Positions 20,208 to 31,461 of a stretch of DNA of 64,000 nucleotides are shown here, piece by piece (within the stretch, counting starts at the first letter, position 1; each line of letters begins with the position of its first letter). Made by a program: the position numbers and the translations under genes. Below the pieces are notes generated by a model. The model ran no database searches. It was not told the DNA's origin and was given only the letters and a program-made list of their open reading frames with translations. The DNA comes from Pomphorhynchus laevis (taxonomy: Eukaryota; Acanthocephala; Palaeacanthocephala; Echinorhynchida; Pomphorhynchidae). The stretch covers positions 1 through 64,000 of the forward strand of contig WNNJ02002711.1 of assembly GCA_012934845.2 (NCBI GenBank), given 5' to 3'.

Positions 20208-21850
20208 TATTCTGGGTTAGCATGACTTAGATCTACTACATCAATCTTTTCATTAGATTTAGTCAAATAAAGAGTTTTAAAGATTATATGTCTTTGTAGA
20301 GCAAGTTATTCTGGAAGATGTGTCGATACTAATTCTCGTCTTTCGAATTGAAGTATGCGGTCTTGAAGAGTAATCCCGGTTGCAGTACGCAAAAACGAGC
20401 GTGTAGACGATAACGCCTTTGATAATATTTTCCCAATGAGATAATGTAAAAGCTATTGTGATTTAAATTTTTTTTTGAAATTAATAGATTTATTTGTACA
20501 GAAAAACAGGTTCCCGCAAATGGGCCAGGTTAATTAAATTCCAGAATATTTTTTTTGTTACTTTAGATCCACAAGGGAGGTACACAACGTGCCGCCGTCT
20601 TCATCATTCCATCGGATCGCTCGAGCATTGTTCGACGGATTCGGGCTATCTGTAGCTTGGCGAATTGTGATTATAATAATAATAATAATACAAATTTATT
20701 TAATGTGGCAAATGCGTACAAGCTGTACGCTTACAAGTCCACAAACAAAAATGAGAAAGTCAAGCAGTTAAATTGTTAAAATGGGATCGGATTTGTCGTT
20801 TGAAGCACTGCAGGGAAGTTGATTGGCGTATATGAATGGGCAGATGATTCCACGATAGAGGAGCAGCCACCAGGAAGGAGCGGAGTCCAAAGGAGGTAGA
20901 GTAGTTTGGGACATGTAAAAGAAGGGAATTACAGGAACGCAAGGAACAGTAAACAGGACGGGAATTATCAAGAAAAGGAAGGTTGAGAAATGAAGGGGTA
21001 TGAAAAGTTACAAGGCGGAAAGCAACGATAAGAAGACGAATTTGAACACGACAATAAATTGACAACATTATCAACACGACAACATATTGATAATGCACTT
21101 GATATGAATTTATATAGTATTCTGTGCAGTCGTTCCATTTGAAAATTTTCTTGAGTGGTACGAGGTTATTTTTACTGGTGGCAATTCAATTTTAAATCAA
21201 ATAACCTTTTAAATAAGATGACATAAATAGCGAAATCATGTCTGTATGTATCATAGCAGGGCGATCGAAAATGCAGAATATTTCTCCGACAAAAGTATTG
21301 ACCGTATTCGATGATGTATTGTTACAGAGATAGGTGAACGGGTATCGACTATATTCGCCAATTGCCGTTAAAAGAAAAGTGTGTATTCGAAGTCATGTGC
21401 GGAAAACGTTTAAAATCCAAGATTAATCGTTCAATTGATTTAGTCTCTGATAAGGTGACCAACTTCTTGTAAAATCTAGTCTCGTAATAATGAATGAAAA
21501 AGAGTTCAGCTTGATTTTTTATTTATTAAATTTAAATTTATCCTGGACATTAGATCTGCAACATGATTTTCGCTCCTATCTATGTAAATAATACCGAAAT
21601 AATAAGGGACAGCTCTAATTCCATCTTGCCAATTTGCCATTTTTTATTTTTGACTTACATTTCCGATTGAAGAGAAAGAATATACAATGTTGATTAGTCA
21701 TAACAAGAAACGATTTATCCAGCAGCTAATGAAGTAAATACTTGATTGCTTAAACAATTCGAAAAAATTAAGCTACCTGTTTACCTTCATATATGAGAGT
21801 AGCATAGATAGTTTTATTTGAAGCATCGGCTTTCATTGAATAAAAGATTT
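20208..21850 (-). mobile_element. Ty3/gypsy fossil, split by a LINE-B end
   Basis: Old minus-strand relic. Parts readable: integrase C-terminal region (about 20,210-20,460), integrase start (about 21,240-21,480), RNase H end (about 21,490-21,600) and RNase H start (about 21,760-21,845, with the DAS-type segment ADASNKTIYATLIYEGKQVA). Each part aligns in order with the element at 13.6-18.3 kb. It is heavily broken and clearly older than that element. A LINE-B 3' fragment is inserted at 20,668-21,062. Bases 20,475-20,667 do not align and may be another, unrecognised insertion. Confidence 0.7.
20668..21062 (-). mobile_element. LINE-B 3' fragment
   Basis: Starts with the (AAT)n-type tail (20,675-20,692), then ATTTATTTAATGTGGCAAAT, the GCGTAC/GTACGC hairpin at 20,714-20,730, and the ORF2 C-terminus in the frame down from 21,098 (LNLPFLDNSRPVYCSLRSC; ends SHFNNLTA). 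It is truncated at the codons for IYCRVQIRL. Confidence 0.88.
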
Positions 21851-23415
21851 TCTGACAGGCGCAACAATAGAGTTGCATATTTCGATTTTGGGGATACTAA
21901 AATGTTCTGCAACCTTATTAGATATAGGAAATTTTTAGCATTTAATATTGTCATGTATTTCAGATGTAATTTTGTATTCATTTCGTATAGTAAGCTAATA
22001 ACCCAACCCCCGTTATTTTCGTTGTGGTTGGACTAAAGTGATAATACTCACACACGAATATCGGTTTTCTTCAACTATTTCACATTGTCTTAAATTCGTT
22101 TTCCCATTCTCATGAAATCAGAACATTCTTTATAATGCTTCCGTGATTTTGTTCTAATATGAATGACATATTCACATTGGGAAATATACATGATGGATTT
22201 ATTTTCATTGCCGTTGGTTACAATCGTTAAAACATGGGATTCCACCTAACAAAATCAATGCAAAAGAGATTAAGAAATAACCAAATTTTACACCTGAATA
22301 ATTTAGACCGTGTATTTTAACAGAGTATTTAACGCATAACTGTATTTATTGTGGGAACGGCTGGTCATTGTTACTGTACCTATTACTATCTTTTGAATAC
22401 ACTGTTGCAAAATTCTCATTTTTACTAAATTTATAGCAATTATCGTGAGAAAGATACTTCGCTCGATTACGTGAATAATTTCCACAATACTTGCATCACG
22501 TTGATGTCGCAGCTGATGGAGCAGGTTTCTGTCTAATGTAATTTAATTTTAATTTGTAACTGTCTTCATTCGAAAGAAAATTGCCATCGGTAGCTACTGC
22601 GTTCACATAAGACAACGAGTCACTTGAAAATTAGCTTGCTTGGCATCGCGCTCCTTCGAGTATTAAGGTAATTTGCAAGACCTCTTCTGCCAGATCGAAT
22701 TTATATCACTCTAAAAAACGATGGCGAATTAACGTAAGTTATACATTGACAAAGGCATCTTGGCATGTTCGTATCAATTGCTGGGAGCTGATATGTCCTT
22801 AAAATTGCATTCGCTAGCCAGGATACGAAAATCGGTAGTATGTATCTGCAAACTGCTAGCCAGTATATGTAAGTAACGAATAGTTATGCTATTGTAAACA
22901 TGAATTTATAGAGTGACGACTTAGGATCTCGCTAGATTATTATGCATCGATATCGAGGATAAACTATATGCTCATGAGTGGTGCACTACAACCTCAAAAA
23001 AAGATAAAAACAAATTTCAAGCCGTTAAGTGTATTTTTAGACATAGTTTGAAAGTTCTAAGTGACTGGCTGCAGATTAACTCGACTGAAAGGCCAGTTCA
23101 TATCGACCCAATTAGATCAATAATGGTTCAGTCAGTTCGTGCAGTCTGGTTGTTTATTTTGTTCATTCAGTCCCCTTGTTAATAATTTATTGTTTCGTAA
23201 AATTCTTGCTAAGCTCTGTTAAGGATTCATAAAATGTTGAACAGTTAGAGATTAGATATCACACCATAAAGTCGAGTTGAGGTGAGATTCGTGATCAGAA
23301 ATAGTTGTTTTTCTTTTGGAAGACCTGTAACGCTTATAAACGGTTCGAAACGTTTCCTTAAAGGAGCTTATTTGCGGCTAGAATCTGTACATTCACAATA
23401 GAAGTTTCTAATCAG
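21851..23415. other. No recognised feature
   Basis: 1.56 kb of A+T-rich DNA. Short frames at 21,818-22,036 (+) and 22,303-22,485 (-) have no family motif. Part may be decayed RT of the neighbouring gypsy relic, but I cannot show it. Confidence 0.4.
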
Positions 23416-25410
23416 TGAATAATAATACAAATTTATTTAACGTGGCAAATGCGTACAAGCTGTACGCTTACAAGTCCACAAACAAAAATGAGAAAGTCAA
23501 GCAGATAAATTGTTAAAATGGGATCGGATTTGTCGTTTGAAGCACAGCAGGGAAGTTGATTGGCGTATATGAATGGGCAGATGATTCCACGATAGAGGAG
23601 CAGCCACAACGAAGGAGCGGAAGCCAAAAGAGGTAGAGTAGATTGGGACATGTAAAAGAAGGGAATTACAGGAACGCAAGGAACAGTAAACAGGACGAGA
23701 ATTATCAAGAAAGGGAAGGTTGAGAAATGAAGGGGTATGAAAAGTTACAAGGCGGAAAGCAACGATAAGAAGATGAATTTGAACACGACAATAAATTGTA
23801 GGCAAATCGAGAGAAGCAAGATGGTAGGATGTATGATCAAAACGACGAAGACGGAGGAGAATTCGGACAGCTGCGTTGACGATGCGTTGTAGGGAAGAAG
23901 AGTGGATTTAGGTGAGTTGGAAAATAGACTAAGACAATAATCGAGTCTAGAAAAAAGGAGAGATGATATGAGAGTCATACAAGAAGGGAAATCGATCAAT
24001 CTACGAACTTGACGGAGGTTGCGGAGTATCAAGGTAGATGAGCGTACTTTATCTCTAACGAAAGGTTTAAGTGAAAGTCGGTTGTCAAAATGGAAGCCTA
24101 GAAAAACGAGATTATCAACGATAGGAAGAATTGTAGAATTTAATGATACGGAGGGAGGTTCTAAGCCGAGGCGTCGAGGTAGGATCCACATAATTTTGGA
24201 TTTATCAGGATTCAGAGAAAGGCGAAGGGAAGAAAGATGATTGGAAATTGAGACAAGACAGTCCGAAGCGGAAACACTAAGATCGTGAATACGATAAACA
24301 GGTGCATGAGCATAGATGAGAATGTCATCAACATATTGCATAACATGGAAGTTAAATTTATGATGAATCGAAGACAAATCACCAAGAATAAGAGAGAAAA
24401 GTATAGGGCCTAATACGGAGCCTTGTGGAACACCGGACGGAATGGGCAAAGGCTGGGAGAGAGAAGAGTTAGAATATACGCGAAATGTACGGTTTGATAG
24501 ATATGAAGAAAACCATGATACAGTGGGTAAAGAGAAGCCATAATCATGACGAAGGCGATGGAGAAGAATCGAGTGATCGACGATGTCAAAAGCAGACGAT
24601 AGATCAAGAGAAACTATGACACTACATAATTTATGATCGCGCGAGATGAGTAAGTCGTTATAAACTTTAAGACATGCAATTTCGGTAGAGTAATTAGAGC
24701 GAAAAGCGGCTTGGAAGGGAGGAAATAAGTTAGAGGAAAAGAGGTATGTGTTAACTTGCTTAAGAACGATGCGCTCAAGGAGTTTAGAGAGGGTTGGGAG
24801 AAGTGAAATAAGGACGGTACGAAGATGGTAGTGAGGAGTCGAGAGATTGCTTTTTTGATGAGAGGACGAACAGTGGCGCATTTCCAGATGGAAGGAAATG
24901 TACGGCTACGGATGAACGAGTTGAACAATGTGGTTAGGAAGGGTAAGATAAAGGAGCAGATATTTTTAAGCAAGTGAGTGTGGAATTGGGTAAGAAGGAG
25001 AGGTTTTATTAGGTAATGACAGCAGAACCGAAGAAACTTCATCAGACGAAACGGGAAGAAGGTGGAATAGTTCTGGGAGGGAAGTATTTAAAGATAAGAG
25101 TGGGTACAAGGGGGCTACGGGTAGTAGGGAAAGTAAATTAGATAACTTAGTTTGTAGATGAGAGGAAAATTTATCAGGATTTATATTACAAGGGGATGAT
25201 GATCGTGAAAGAATTGAGTTTAAGATTTTCCAATGAGATTTAGAGTTGGAAGATGACTCGAGTTGATTTCGCCAAAAGAGAGTACGTTTAGTACGTATAA
25301 GAATGAGATGTGAACGGCGTTGAGAAAAGAAGGAATCACTTGAATCACTTGCAGTGAAGCAAGAAATATATCGACGAAATCGTCAGAAGTGGATACAATA
25401 TTCTTTAGAG
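23416..25410 (-). mobile_element. LINE-B, 2.0-kb 5'-truncated copy
   Basis: Minus-strand copy with 3' tail at 23,416-23,440, hairpin GCGTAC/GTACGC, RT and C-terminal region; the 5' end fades in the linker between endonuclease and RT at about 25,400 (FGEINSSHLPTLNLI). It is the best preserved LINE-B RT in the window and the reference for the other copies. Confidence 0.88.
23497..25042 (-). pseudogene. LINE-B reverse transcriptase, few lesions
   Basis: The frame 24,881-23,745 gives 378 residues: SNLFPPFQAAFRSNYSTEI, motif A in LDLSSAFDIVDHSILL, motif B in GVPQGSVLGPILFSLIL, motif C as MQYVDDILIYAHAP (Val at the position that is Ala in LINE-A), then LNPDKSKIMWILPR and FLGFHFDNRLSLKPF. A one-base loss in the G run at 23,891-23,894 (three G instead of four in the sister copies) shifts the frame; the C-terminus continues at 23,805-23,497 (HTPSFLNLPFLDNSRPVYC, ending HFNNLSA). 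Upstream codons continue to 25,042 in another frame (SFILPFLTTLFNSFIRSRTF). Only a few changes separate it from a working RT domain. Confidence 0.88.
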
Positions 25411-25575
25411 ATAAACAACTCTTTTGGCTTTTAACAAATAATCTAAAAGATACAATATCAACGTCATAATCAATATAATAAATATAGTGTGCGGTCATTG
25501 AGATGTATTCTACATTGTGTCGTCTTTTGACGTAATTGATGACATTACTTATTTTAAATTATCATATCACTTAAT
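25411..25575. repeat. Short segment shared with 19,295-19,440
   Basis: TTTTGGCTTTTAACAAAT followed by TAATCAATATAATAAATA recurs at about 19,303-19,430 inside the inverted-repeat element, suggesting a fragment of the same element. Confidence 0.4.
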
Positions 25576-25993
25576 CTACAACGCATCGTCAACTCCGCCG
25601 TTCGAGTGCTCCTGTCTCCGACACTTCGACCACACCCACATATCTTGACCAAGTATCCTGGCCACCATCCACGCCCTCATACAACTCCGTCTTCTCGTAG
25701 CTTTTCGTCTAATCGCTGTCGCCCTTCCCCCTATTGTCCATCAATCTCCCTTTCTTAGACGACACTTGCCCTACCTCTCTATCGCTGGGTTCCCGTCATT
25801 CCCTTTTACTTCACGTTCTCAATTATTCAAATAACCACGGTACACGATCATTCTTTGTAGCCGCCAATTCACCTGGAATCAGCTCTCCTTCGTTCCCACC
25901 TTCTTAACACATGATTTAGATTTTTGTTTATTTGTTTTCTTCGTGGTCATGTAAGCATGCGCTGGCACGCATTTGCCACGTAAAAATATATCC
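25576..25993 (+). mobile_element. LINE-A 3' fragment, old
   Basis: Plus-strand C-terminal ORF2 codons (CGCATCGTCAACTCCGCCGT...) with many changes, then the 3' UTR, GCATGCGCTGGCACGC hairpin region (GTAAGCATGCGCTGGCACGC) and TTTGCCACGTAAAAATA tail. More diverged than the other LINE-A ends. Confidence 0.8.
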
Positions 25994-26419
25994 TTGTTTT
26001 ATCGGTTTTGCTTTAACTATCTTAAGCACTCAGAGAATTCCTACAGTTTGAAAAAGGAAAGATAATAGTTTCTATTTATCATTGATCAGCTTGATATTAT
26101 CTTCGTGTGGTTGTGTGAATCTTATCAGCATCACTGTACACTACAATCAGCGTGGGTGGACCTTATCAGCAGTGATCCCACACCTACATTTCGTGTTTCG
26201 ATCCTGCTACTGTTTCTGCTGAACTCCTTGTCGCCGAAATGCTGTTTTATATTTGGCTTATATACCAAATTACACAATTAATGTGTTCTATATTTGGTTT
26301 GGGCGGTAACTAATATTCGCAATTCGAATCTACCGCACCGATATTTTATTCTGTTCTTATACGAAATGTTCACTGGACAGTAAACCATAAGCTGTCTTAA
26401 ATCGTAAGCAATATTCACA

Positions 26420-26721
26420 ATAGTTTCTATTTATAATGATGATATGCCGATTGAAATCAAAACGTTGATTTTGATTTCAGTCGGCGGGTATTTGATCGTG
26501 TTTCAAACTTTTTTCGTAAATCATTATGCAAGTACGGGATTTATAAGCCTCTTGTCAGTTGCATCGGGATATTTCTTAACAACATTGGATTTTTGTTCGA
26601 GTAGGTAATAGTCTATCATCATCTCGTATAGTCTATTCTGGTAGGCGACAAGGATATGTACTAGGTTCAGTGTTATTCTGCATTTTTATGAACATTTTTC
26701 TAAGATCGTTAACTTCGATTA
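26420..26721 (+). pseudogene. Old CR1-like LINE RT, left half
   Basis: Plus-strand RT wording: a motif A relic (SRRVFDRVSNFF), KYGIYKPLVSCIGIFL and the motif B block GRRQGYVLGSVLFCIF. The gene is cut at about 26,721 by the LINE-A insertion and resumes at 30,336 with NYADDLNTLSK. Stops and shifts are frequent. Confidence 0.7.
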
Positions 26722-26722
26722 A

Positions 26723-27399
26723 ATCAAAATCACCTCCACCAGCCTCCACTATCCTTCCACTCATAACCTTTCCTCACATCGCTTGCCACCCGCTTTATTA
26801 TCATTATCCTCTATGTCTCCCGTCGTCAAACCAAATCCCTCCAAATCACAACTGCCAGCTCTTCTATCGTGATCTCACCTACTCACGTCAGTCGTCCTCC
26901 TTTACGGAAGCGCTTTGCTTCTCGCGATCGTTGCGTCATTGTTACTAATATCACGCCTTCTAACTCCTTATCTCCACAAGCACGTCTGGACCACGATGTT
27001 TCCGCCTTCAGATCCATCCTCTCGTCTATTGTTCCTGCGGATAAACCATCCTTTTTCAAGGACATTTCTCCAGTCGCATTCATCCGTCTAAACAAATCTT
27101 CTCAATCTAATCCTTCCCAGCCCCCTCTCCTAAAAATTGTTTTCAAGCATCGCTCTCACGCGTCTTCTGTCCTCTCTCAACGATTCAAACTCATGTCATC
27201 TTCAACCACTCGAATTTTCCCCGATCGCGCCCCTTCCGAAATCGCTCAAATCTCTTCAGCCCGCATCGAAAAACGTCGTCGCGAGGAAAACGGCGAAACT
27301 TCACTCGCCATCCGAAACATAGACGGAAATTTTCAAATTGTCCACACCCGTCCAAAAATTCGATGGCGCTCCATCTCTCCTATGTGTCTTCTCCACTAG
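26723..27399 (+). pseudogene. LINE-A ORF1, C-terminal half
   Basis: The N-terminus with the PHD-like finger is missing by truncation. The remaining protein is a Pro/Ser-rich stretch and, from about 26,869, an open 176-residue region: RKRFASRDRCVIVTNI, LDHDVSAFRSILSSIVP, VAFIRLNKSSQSNPSQPPLL, a basic helix (RIEKRRREENGE) and FQIVHTRPKIRWRS. This is the putative RNA-binding region. Compared with the copy at 37,990-38,472 a one-base indel near 26,850 changes the frame. The end overlaps ORF2 by 37 nt. Confidence 0.85.
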
Positions 27400-30260
27400 T
27401 CTCTTTCGCCACAGCACACGGTTTCCGCCTCGGTCTTCTCAACACTAGATCTATTCTCAATAAATCCGATCTTATCCTCAACCTATTCACCAAGCAATCC
27501 ATCGATCTCTTCTGCCTCACCGAATCCTGGCACTCAGATTCCGACGACCTTTCCATTCGCCGTCTGCTCTCTGCCGGTTGCTCCCTAGTCGAATCCGCCC
27601 GCCCCCTCAGCTCATGCCCTTCTAAATCCTCTAATCATGGCGGCATCGTCGCATTCGCGCGTCACCCAGCGTCTCTTCGCAAAATCAATCCCCCTTTCAG
27701 TCCTTGCTCTTTTGAATTGCTCACTTGTCGTTATTCTAACCCGATCACTCTAGATCTCGCCATTGTATACCGTCCTGGTTCATCAGCTCCTACAGCCTTA
27801 TTTTTTACCGAACTCGCTGACCTCCTTTCTCATTGTTCTTTGTCCTCAATCCCTTCACTCGTTCTAGGCGACTTCAATATCCGCCTAGACCGCCCCTCTT
27901 CCACAGATTCCATCCGCTTCATCAACATTCTATCCAACTACAATTACAAACTAATCTCCACTGCCCCCACACATATACTTGGCGGGGCACTCGACATCAT
28001 CGCTGTCCCCGATCATTTTGCTGCCCACACCTCACTGTCCATCTCTGATCCTGGTCTATCCGATCACTTTCTTATCACCCTTGATCTCGCTCGCAACCAC
28101 ACCCCTCCTCACACACCTACAATCCTACGTCGCCCTTGGAGAAATCTTGACCTTTCCCTTCTCCGCTCTGCCTTACTCAAATCGTCTCTATCATTACCCA
28201 CAATAACATATTCATCTCCTCACGATCTCGCCTTTCTTTTCGACTCTGAACTCACATCCACTCTCGATATTCTCTTGCCCTTCAAGTCTCACCCACACCG
28301 TCGCTTGCACCGTGCCCCATGGTTTGACATCCAATGCCTACTCTCAAAGCGTCGACTCCGCCATGCTTTTCGAGTCTATCACCGCTCTCTCAGACGCGAT
28401 TTCCGCTCGATCACTCCGTCTTTCCGTGATTCCTAACTTGCTCTTCGCCGGTCTCATCTCAACCTACTACGTACCAAATGCAACTCCTTCTGGCAGCATA
28501 AAATAATCACTTCATTCAACTCTAAGACTCTCTGGCATACTTTTAACTCAATCCTGGCTCGTTCCTCTACGCCTTGCAACATCAATGCTAATGATTATTC
28601 GTCATTTCTCCAGACTAAAGTATCCACGCTGCTCTCTCACACCCCGGTCTCCATCCTATTCCACTCTGCCCAGTCTACTCTCATCCTTCCCGAACTCTTT
28701 CATCTTCTCCCTGTATCACCTACAGAAGTATCATCTGTCCTCATGTCCTTGCCCAACAAAACCTCACCTGCCGATCCCCTGCCTACCCACATATTAAAAT
28801 CTATATGCTCATCGATATCCCCATTTCTCACAACCTTGTTTAACTCGTCCATCCGCAGTCGTATCTTCCCTTCACACTGGAAATCCGCAATCGTTCGTCC
28901 CCTCTTTAAGAAACAATCGCTCGACCCCTCCCTTCCTTCTAGCTATCGCCCCATTTCACTACTCCCTACTCTTTCTAAGCTCTTAGAACGCCTCATCTTA
29001 ATACAAATCAACGCTTATCTCTCCTCATCCAATCTGTACCCTCCTTTCCAATCCGCTTTCCGCTCTAATCACTCGACAGAAATCGCATGCATAAAAGTGT
29101 ACAACGACTTACTCATTTCTCGAGACAAGGCTCTATATAGTGTTCTCATCTCCCTGGACCTCTCCTCCGCATTCGACATTGTCGACCACTCCGTCCTCCT
29201 TTCTCGCCTTCGTTATGATTACGGCTTTTCTTCCTCCTCCGTAGCTTGGTTCGCCTCATATCTATCCGACCGTTCCTTTCGCGTCTGTTCTAATTCATCA
29301 TCCTCCCCTCCCATCCCTATTTTTTGCGGGGTTCCACAAGGTTCAGTCCTAGGTCCCCTGCTTTTCTCTCTTTTGCTTGGCGATCTCTCTCCATTTATCA
29401 AACCTTACTCCTTTAACGTCATGCAATACGCCGATGACATTCTAATCTATGCTCATGCACCCGCACATCGCATACACGATATCGCCATTTCTGCCTCCAA
29501 CTGTCTCTCTTCTATCTACAAGCGTCTCTCCAATCTCCATCTCGTTCTAAACGCCGAAAAGTCCAAAATAATGTGGATCCTTCCCCGTAAACCAAGCATA
29601 TCTCCTCCCATTGTATCTTTTGCCTCATCGATCATCCCTGTAGTCCACAATCTCACTTTCTTAGGCTTCCATTTCGATGATCACCTTTCCCTTAAACCCT
29701 TCGTCCGTGACAAGGTCCGCTCGTCTAACTTAATTCTCGGTGACATTCGCCGTATCCGCCCCCTTATCGACTTCCGTTCTTGTATGTCTCTTCTTTCATC
29801 GCTTCTTTTCCCTAAAATCGATTACTGCCTTAGCCTTTTCGCCAATTCTCCAAAATCCATCATCCTACCCCTACAACGAATAATCAACACCGCCGTTCGA
29901 GTGCTCTTTCGCCTCCGTCGCTTCGACCACACATCCACATATTTTGCCCAACTCTCCTGGCCCACCATCCACATCCGCATCAAACTCCGCCTTCTTCTCA
30001 TTACTTTTCGTCTCATCGCTGTCGGCTCCCCATCGTTCATCAACCTTCCTTTCTTAGACGATACTCGCCCCACCTCGCTATCGCTTCGTTCCTGTCATAC
30101 CCTCTTACTCCACGTTCCTAATTACTCCAACAACTACGGTCTCCGATCCTTCCTCGTCGCCGCCTCACTCGCCTGGAATCAACTCCCTCTCGACGTCCGC
30201 CGCGCTCCCTCTTTTATCACATTCAAACACCTCCTCCGTTCACACCTTCTCGACGCCTGA
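27363..30260 (+). CDS. LINE-A ORF2: APE endonuclease and reverse transcriptase, one internal stop
   Basis: One frame of 966 codons from ATG 27,363 (inside the ORF1 end) to the stop at 30,258-30,260, interrupted only by TAA at 28,434-28,436, which is TAT (Tyr) in the sister copy at about 36,690. Endonuclease, residues about 15-240: LNTRSIL, LTESWHSDSDD, VYRPGSSAP, LGDFNIRLD, GLSDHFLITL carry the metal and DNA-binding residues of APE-type enzymes. RT, about 480-760: YRPISLLPTLSKLLERL, LDLSSAFDIVDHSVLL (motif A), GVPQGSVLGPLLFSLLLGDL (motif B), MQYADDILIYAHAP (motif C). A C-terminal region rich in Leu/Arg ends HLLRSHLLDA. It nicks the target and copies LINE RNA there. Confidence 0.93.
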
Positions 30261-30292
30261 TTCACAGTTTTGTTTTTGTTGTGGTCATGTAA

Positions 30293-30308
30293 GCGTGCGC
30301 TGGCACGC
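30293..30308 (+). promoter_or_regulatory. LINE-A 3' stem-loop, likely RT recognition element
   Basis: GCGTGC-GCTG-GCACGC, a 6-bp perfect stem and 4-nt loop, 10 nt before the tail TTTGCCACGTTAAAATAAA. All LINE-A ends keep it, and LINE-B has GCGTAC-AGCTT-GTACGC with both sides of the stem changed together. 3' stem-loops recognised by the RT are known for CR1/L2-type LINEs. Binding is inferred. Confidence 0.75.
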
Positions 30309-30335
30309 ATTTGCCACGTTAAAATAAATATTTTT

Positions 30336-30960
30336 TTTTCGATTGTTTGTCTAAATTATGCTGATGACCTAAATACTTTGAGTAAAATAGAGTCTTTAGA
30401 AGATTATCGTCGCTTGCAAATATATATTAATAAAATTTATGGATTCATAAGACAGTTATTACACTAAACATAAATAAACGCTATCATTTACGAATAGGGG
30501 AATCGTCTTTACCTTCGAAATTTACATTGGGATCATGTACCATGGAGATAGAGTGAGCATAGCAAATGATTAAGAAATTCGTCTCGCATCAGTTTCTAAA
30601 GACACGAGTTGATGCATATCGTCGAGTTTGCAAAGCAAATAAGTCACTTTAAATAATTAAGAACTGTTGTACTACCTCACTACCGCTGAGTTTCTTTAAA
30701 TCACCATTTTACCCTTTAGTTGTGAGGACCCACGATTGCTACACTTTGAATATGTTCTGATGAATGAAAAAGCGTATCACAATGGCCACTCCGTAGTATT
30801 TAGAATGTTATATTATAGACTCTATTTCCGGACGGTCATACTCCCATTAATCGATTTGATCATAAAATTGCTTGTCCCAAAAACAAGTAAAATTAGATTT
30901 TAAAGGGACCGTCTAAGATTAGTACAGATTCAATCAAAGCCACATACAATTTCAAGTAAA
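30336..30960 (+). pseudogene. Old CR1-like LINE RT, right half
   Basis: Resumes the gene cut at 26,721 with motif C (CLNYADDLNTLSK), then LQIYINKIYGF and, downstream, HNGHSVVFRMLYYRLYF near 30,775-30,835. Many stops. The last readable words are at about 30,890 (LLVPKTSK). Confidence 0.65.
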
Positions 30961-30984
30961 TTTTGTAAATTCGATGTATTGTAT

Positions 30985-31425
30985 TAAAAAGAATATTTAT
31001 TTTTACGTGGCAAGTGCGTGCCGGCACACGCTTACATGACCACAACAAAACAAAAAAAAACAAAAATGTAAATAATGTGTCGAGAAAGTGGGTATGGATG
31101 CAGTATTTGAATGTGATAAAGGAGGGAGCGCGGCGGACGTCGCGAGGGAGCTGATCCAGGCGAGTGGAGCGGCGACAGGGAATGATCGGAGACCGGTAGT
31201 TATTTGAGTAATTGAGAACGTGAAGTAAGATGAAATGACGGAAACCCAGCGATAAAGAGGTGGGGCAAGTGTCGTCTAATAATGGGAGGTTGATGAACGA
31301 TGGAGAGCCGACAGCGATAAGACTAAAAGTTACGAGAAGAAGGCGGAGTTGAATAAGGTCGATGTATATAACGAGGCATCAAGTAAGGGAATATCGATGA
31401 GCATATGGATTAAATATGGATTGTG
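30985..31425 (-). mobile_element. LINE-A 3' fragment with internal deletion
   Basis: Tail and hairpin (30,998-31,050) and ORF2 C-terminal codons to about 31,360. Bases 31,385-31,425 (GGAATATCGATGAGCATATGG) match a LINE-A site about 1 kb further upstream in ORF2, so an internal deletion joined the two. The copies at 58,508-59,062 and 60,706-60,787 end near the same upstream site. Confidence 0.75.
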
Positions 31426-31461
31426 TCCCACTACTTGAAAAATCTAAATTGATAGTCTAAC

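Larger units (their letters stand above)
26722..30335 (+). mobile_element. LINE-A, 3.6-kb copy, one stop in ORF2
   Basis: A young CR1/L2-like LINE, 5' truncated inside ORF1 and otherwise complete to the 3' tail. ORF1 (end) and ORF2 overlap by 37 nt. The 3' UTR is only about 75 bp and carries the hairpin at 30,293-30,308 and the tail TTTGCCACGTTAAAATAAA followed by a T-rich stretch. It is inserted in an older RT gene; TTCGATT at about 26,715-26,721 recurs at about 30,338-30,344 as a likely target duplication. Base composition is more GC-rich than the flanks. Confidence 0.92.

Noticed and set aside
20580-20660. GC-richer stretch (GCCGCCGTCTTCATCATTCC) considered as a host exon
   Set aside because: The minus-strand reading (ARIRRTMLERSDGMMK) is short, lacks splice context and sits within a patch of inserted elements; origin left open.
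23416-25410. YVDD at RT motif C of LINE-B as a sign of a retrovirus-type polymerase
   Set aside because: Everything around it (SSAFDIVDH, GVPQGSVLGP, FLGFHFD) is CR1/L2-like. Ala-to-Val is a simple substitution relative to sister copies.
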